64,000 nt of DNA, taken from Stanieria sp. NIES-3757. GTDB lineage: Bacteria; Cyanobacteriota; Cyanobacteriia; Cyanobacteriales; Xenococcaceae. The notes beneath the pieces are model-generated. The model was not told where the DNA came from. It worked only from the letters and a program-made list of their open reading frames with translations, and ran no database searches. The position numbers and the translations under genes are program-made. Location: assembly GCA_002355455.1 (NCBI GenBank), contig AP017375.1:2976001-3040000 (forward strand), in the 5' to 3' direction. Of this stretch, positions 63,636-64,000 are shown in pieces; the first letter of the stretch is position 1, and every line of letters begins with the position of its first letter.

Positions 63636-64000
63636 CTAAATAATTTGCTCTAGAGCAACTGAAGCAGTAGATCTGCGTCTTCTGCGAGCAGTAGATTTAA
63701 CAGCCGATTTTTCGGGTGTTTGCAACAAAAAAACCACCAACGGTTTACTTCTTAACTCTCTGCTAATTAATCGTTGTAAATTACCTTCAATTTCAATCCG
63801 AATTCCTGTCCAATCTACTTCGATTTCACCATCGATGATCTGACTAAATTCTGACCAGCGATCGCTAAAGAATTTTTCGATAGTTCTAACAATTAACTGT
63901 TGTAATAAAGATTTTTCGACTGTGGTTACCACCCCTCTTAAATGAACTGTGGGAGGAGTAATTAATTTGCCCGACCAATCAACAGCAGTAGCGACAGTCA
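63636..64000 (-). CDS. rnj: Ribonuclease J, C-terminal end (5' part outside window)
   Basis: The minus-strand frame is open to the right edge; the GTG at 63932 is internal. Visible text: TVATAVDWSGKLITPPTVHLRGVV, then SLLQQLIVRTIEKFFSDRWSEF, DWTGIRIEIEGNLQRLISRELRSKPLVVFLLQTPE and a basic tail with RRRRRST. This is the C-terminal domain of bacterial/cyanobacterial RNase J, the metallo-beta-lactamase-fold 5'-3' exonuclease and endonuclease that initiates RNA decay. The catalytic domain is beyond the window. A terminator follows the stop. Confidence 0.82.
   Translation of the reverse strand, partial: TVATAVDWSGKLITPPTVHLRGVVTTVEKSLLQQLIVRTIEKFFSDRWSEFSQIIDGEIEVDWTGIRIEIEGNLQRLISRELRSKPLVVFLLQTPEKSAVKSTARRRRRSTASVALEQII

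Overview
The window looks like a chromosome segment from a cyanobacterium, probably a unicellular or baeocystous AT-rich type. The evidence is the gene set: the circadian and phycobilisome response regulator RpaA, heme oxygenase Ho1, the proton-extrusion protein PcxA, a cyanobacterial-type PutA, NrtA/CmpA-like ABC transport genes and an RqcH homologue. HIP1 octamers (GCGATCGC) are scattered throughout. Most of the window is AT-rich. By eye the first 12-14 kb is richer in G+C than the rest and carries most of the decayed DNA.

Region 1 (0-16 kb) is accessory. It begins inside an RND efflux pump gene, followed by a P2-type cation ATPase and a complete IS4-family insertion sequence with inverted repeats and a 9-bp target duplication. 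Next come two secreted-protein genes (DUF6515, DUF2092), two arylsulfatase remnants, a bile-acid-symporter-like transporter, a DUF3887 protein, a small membrane protein and the remains of a HAD hydrolase. After the intact pcxA gene and two secreted or membrane proteins there is a mosaic at 15.2-16.0 kb made of pieces of a transposase, a DUF3368 protein, a DegT-type aminotransferase and a membrane protein.

Region 2 (16-24 kb) is housekeeping: a TPR protein, a DUF790 nuclease-like protein, a lone polar-amino-acid-type ABC ATPase, a BON-domain lipoprotein, rqcH, remA-gmk and clpP.

Region 3 (23.8-34.1 kb) is the most striking part. It is an all-minus-strand transport locus with three ydaO/yuaA-type (c-di-AMP) riboswitch aptamers. 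One precedes an ExoD-like gene, a canonical Ca2+-type P-ATPase, an SLC13/RCK_C permease and a secreted protein. The second precedes a 78-residue SH3-like protein. The third lies between that small gene and a permease/binding-protein/ATPase ABC operon of the nitrate/bicarbonate/taurine class. All three aptamers are followed by a similar potential helix. I infer a c-di-AMP-controlled ion and solute transport cluster.

Region 4 (34-47 kb) contains a RimK / RimK-associated protease / AstE-like trio, a divergent TetR-OsmC pair with two operator-like sites, the rbgA GTPase, a GH57 glycoside hydrolase, aquaporin, a PEP-CTERM-like secreted protein and ilvD.

Region 5 (47-64 kb) holds a TPR / YcxB-like / Ser-Thr kinase group, putA, a glycosyltransferase, a TPR protein, rpsU (58 codons), purH, rpaA, kptA, ho1, small conserved proteins, a sulfite-oxidase-like enzyme, rpmF, and at the right edge the C-terminal end of a ribonuclease J gene. 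I found no tRNA, rRNA or CRISPR array.
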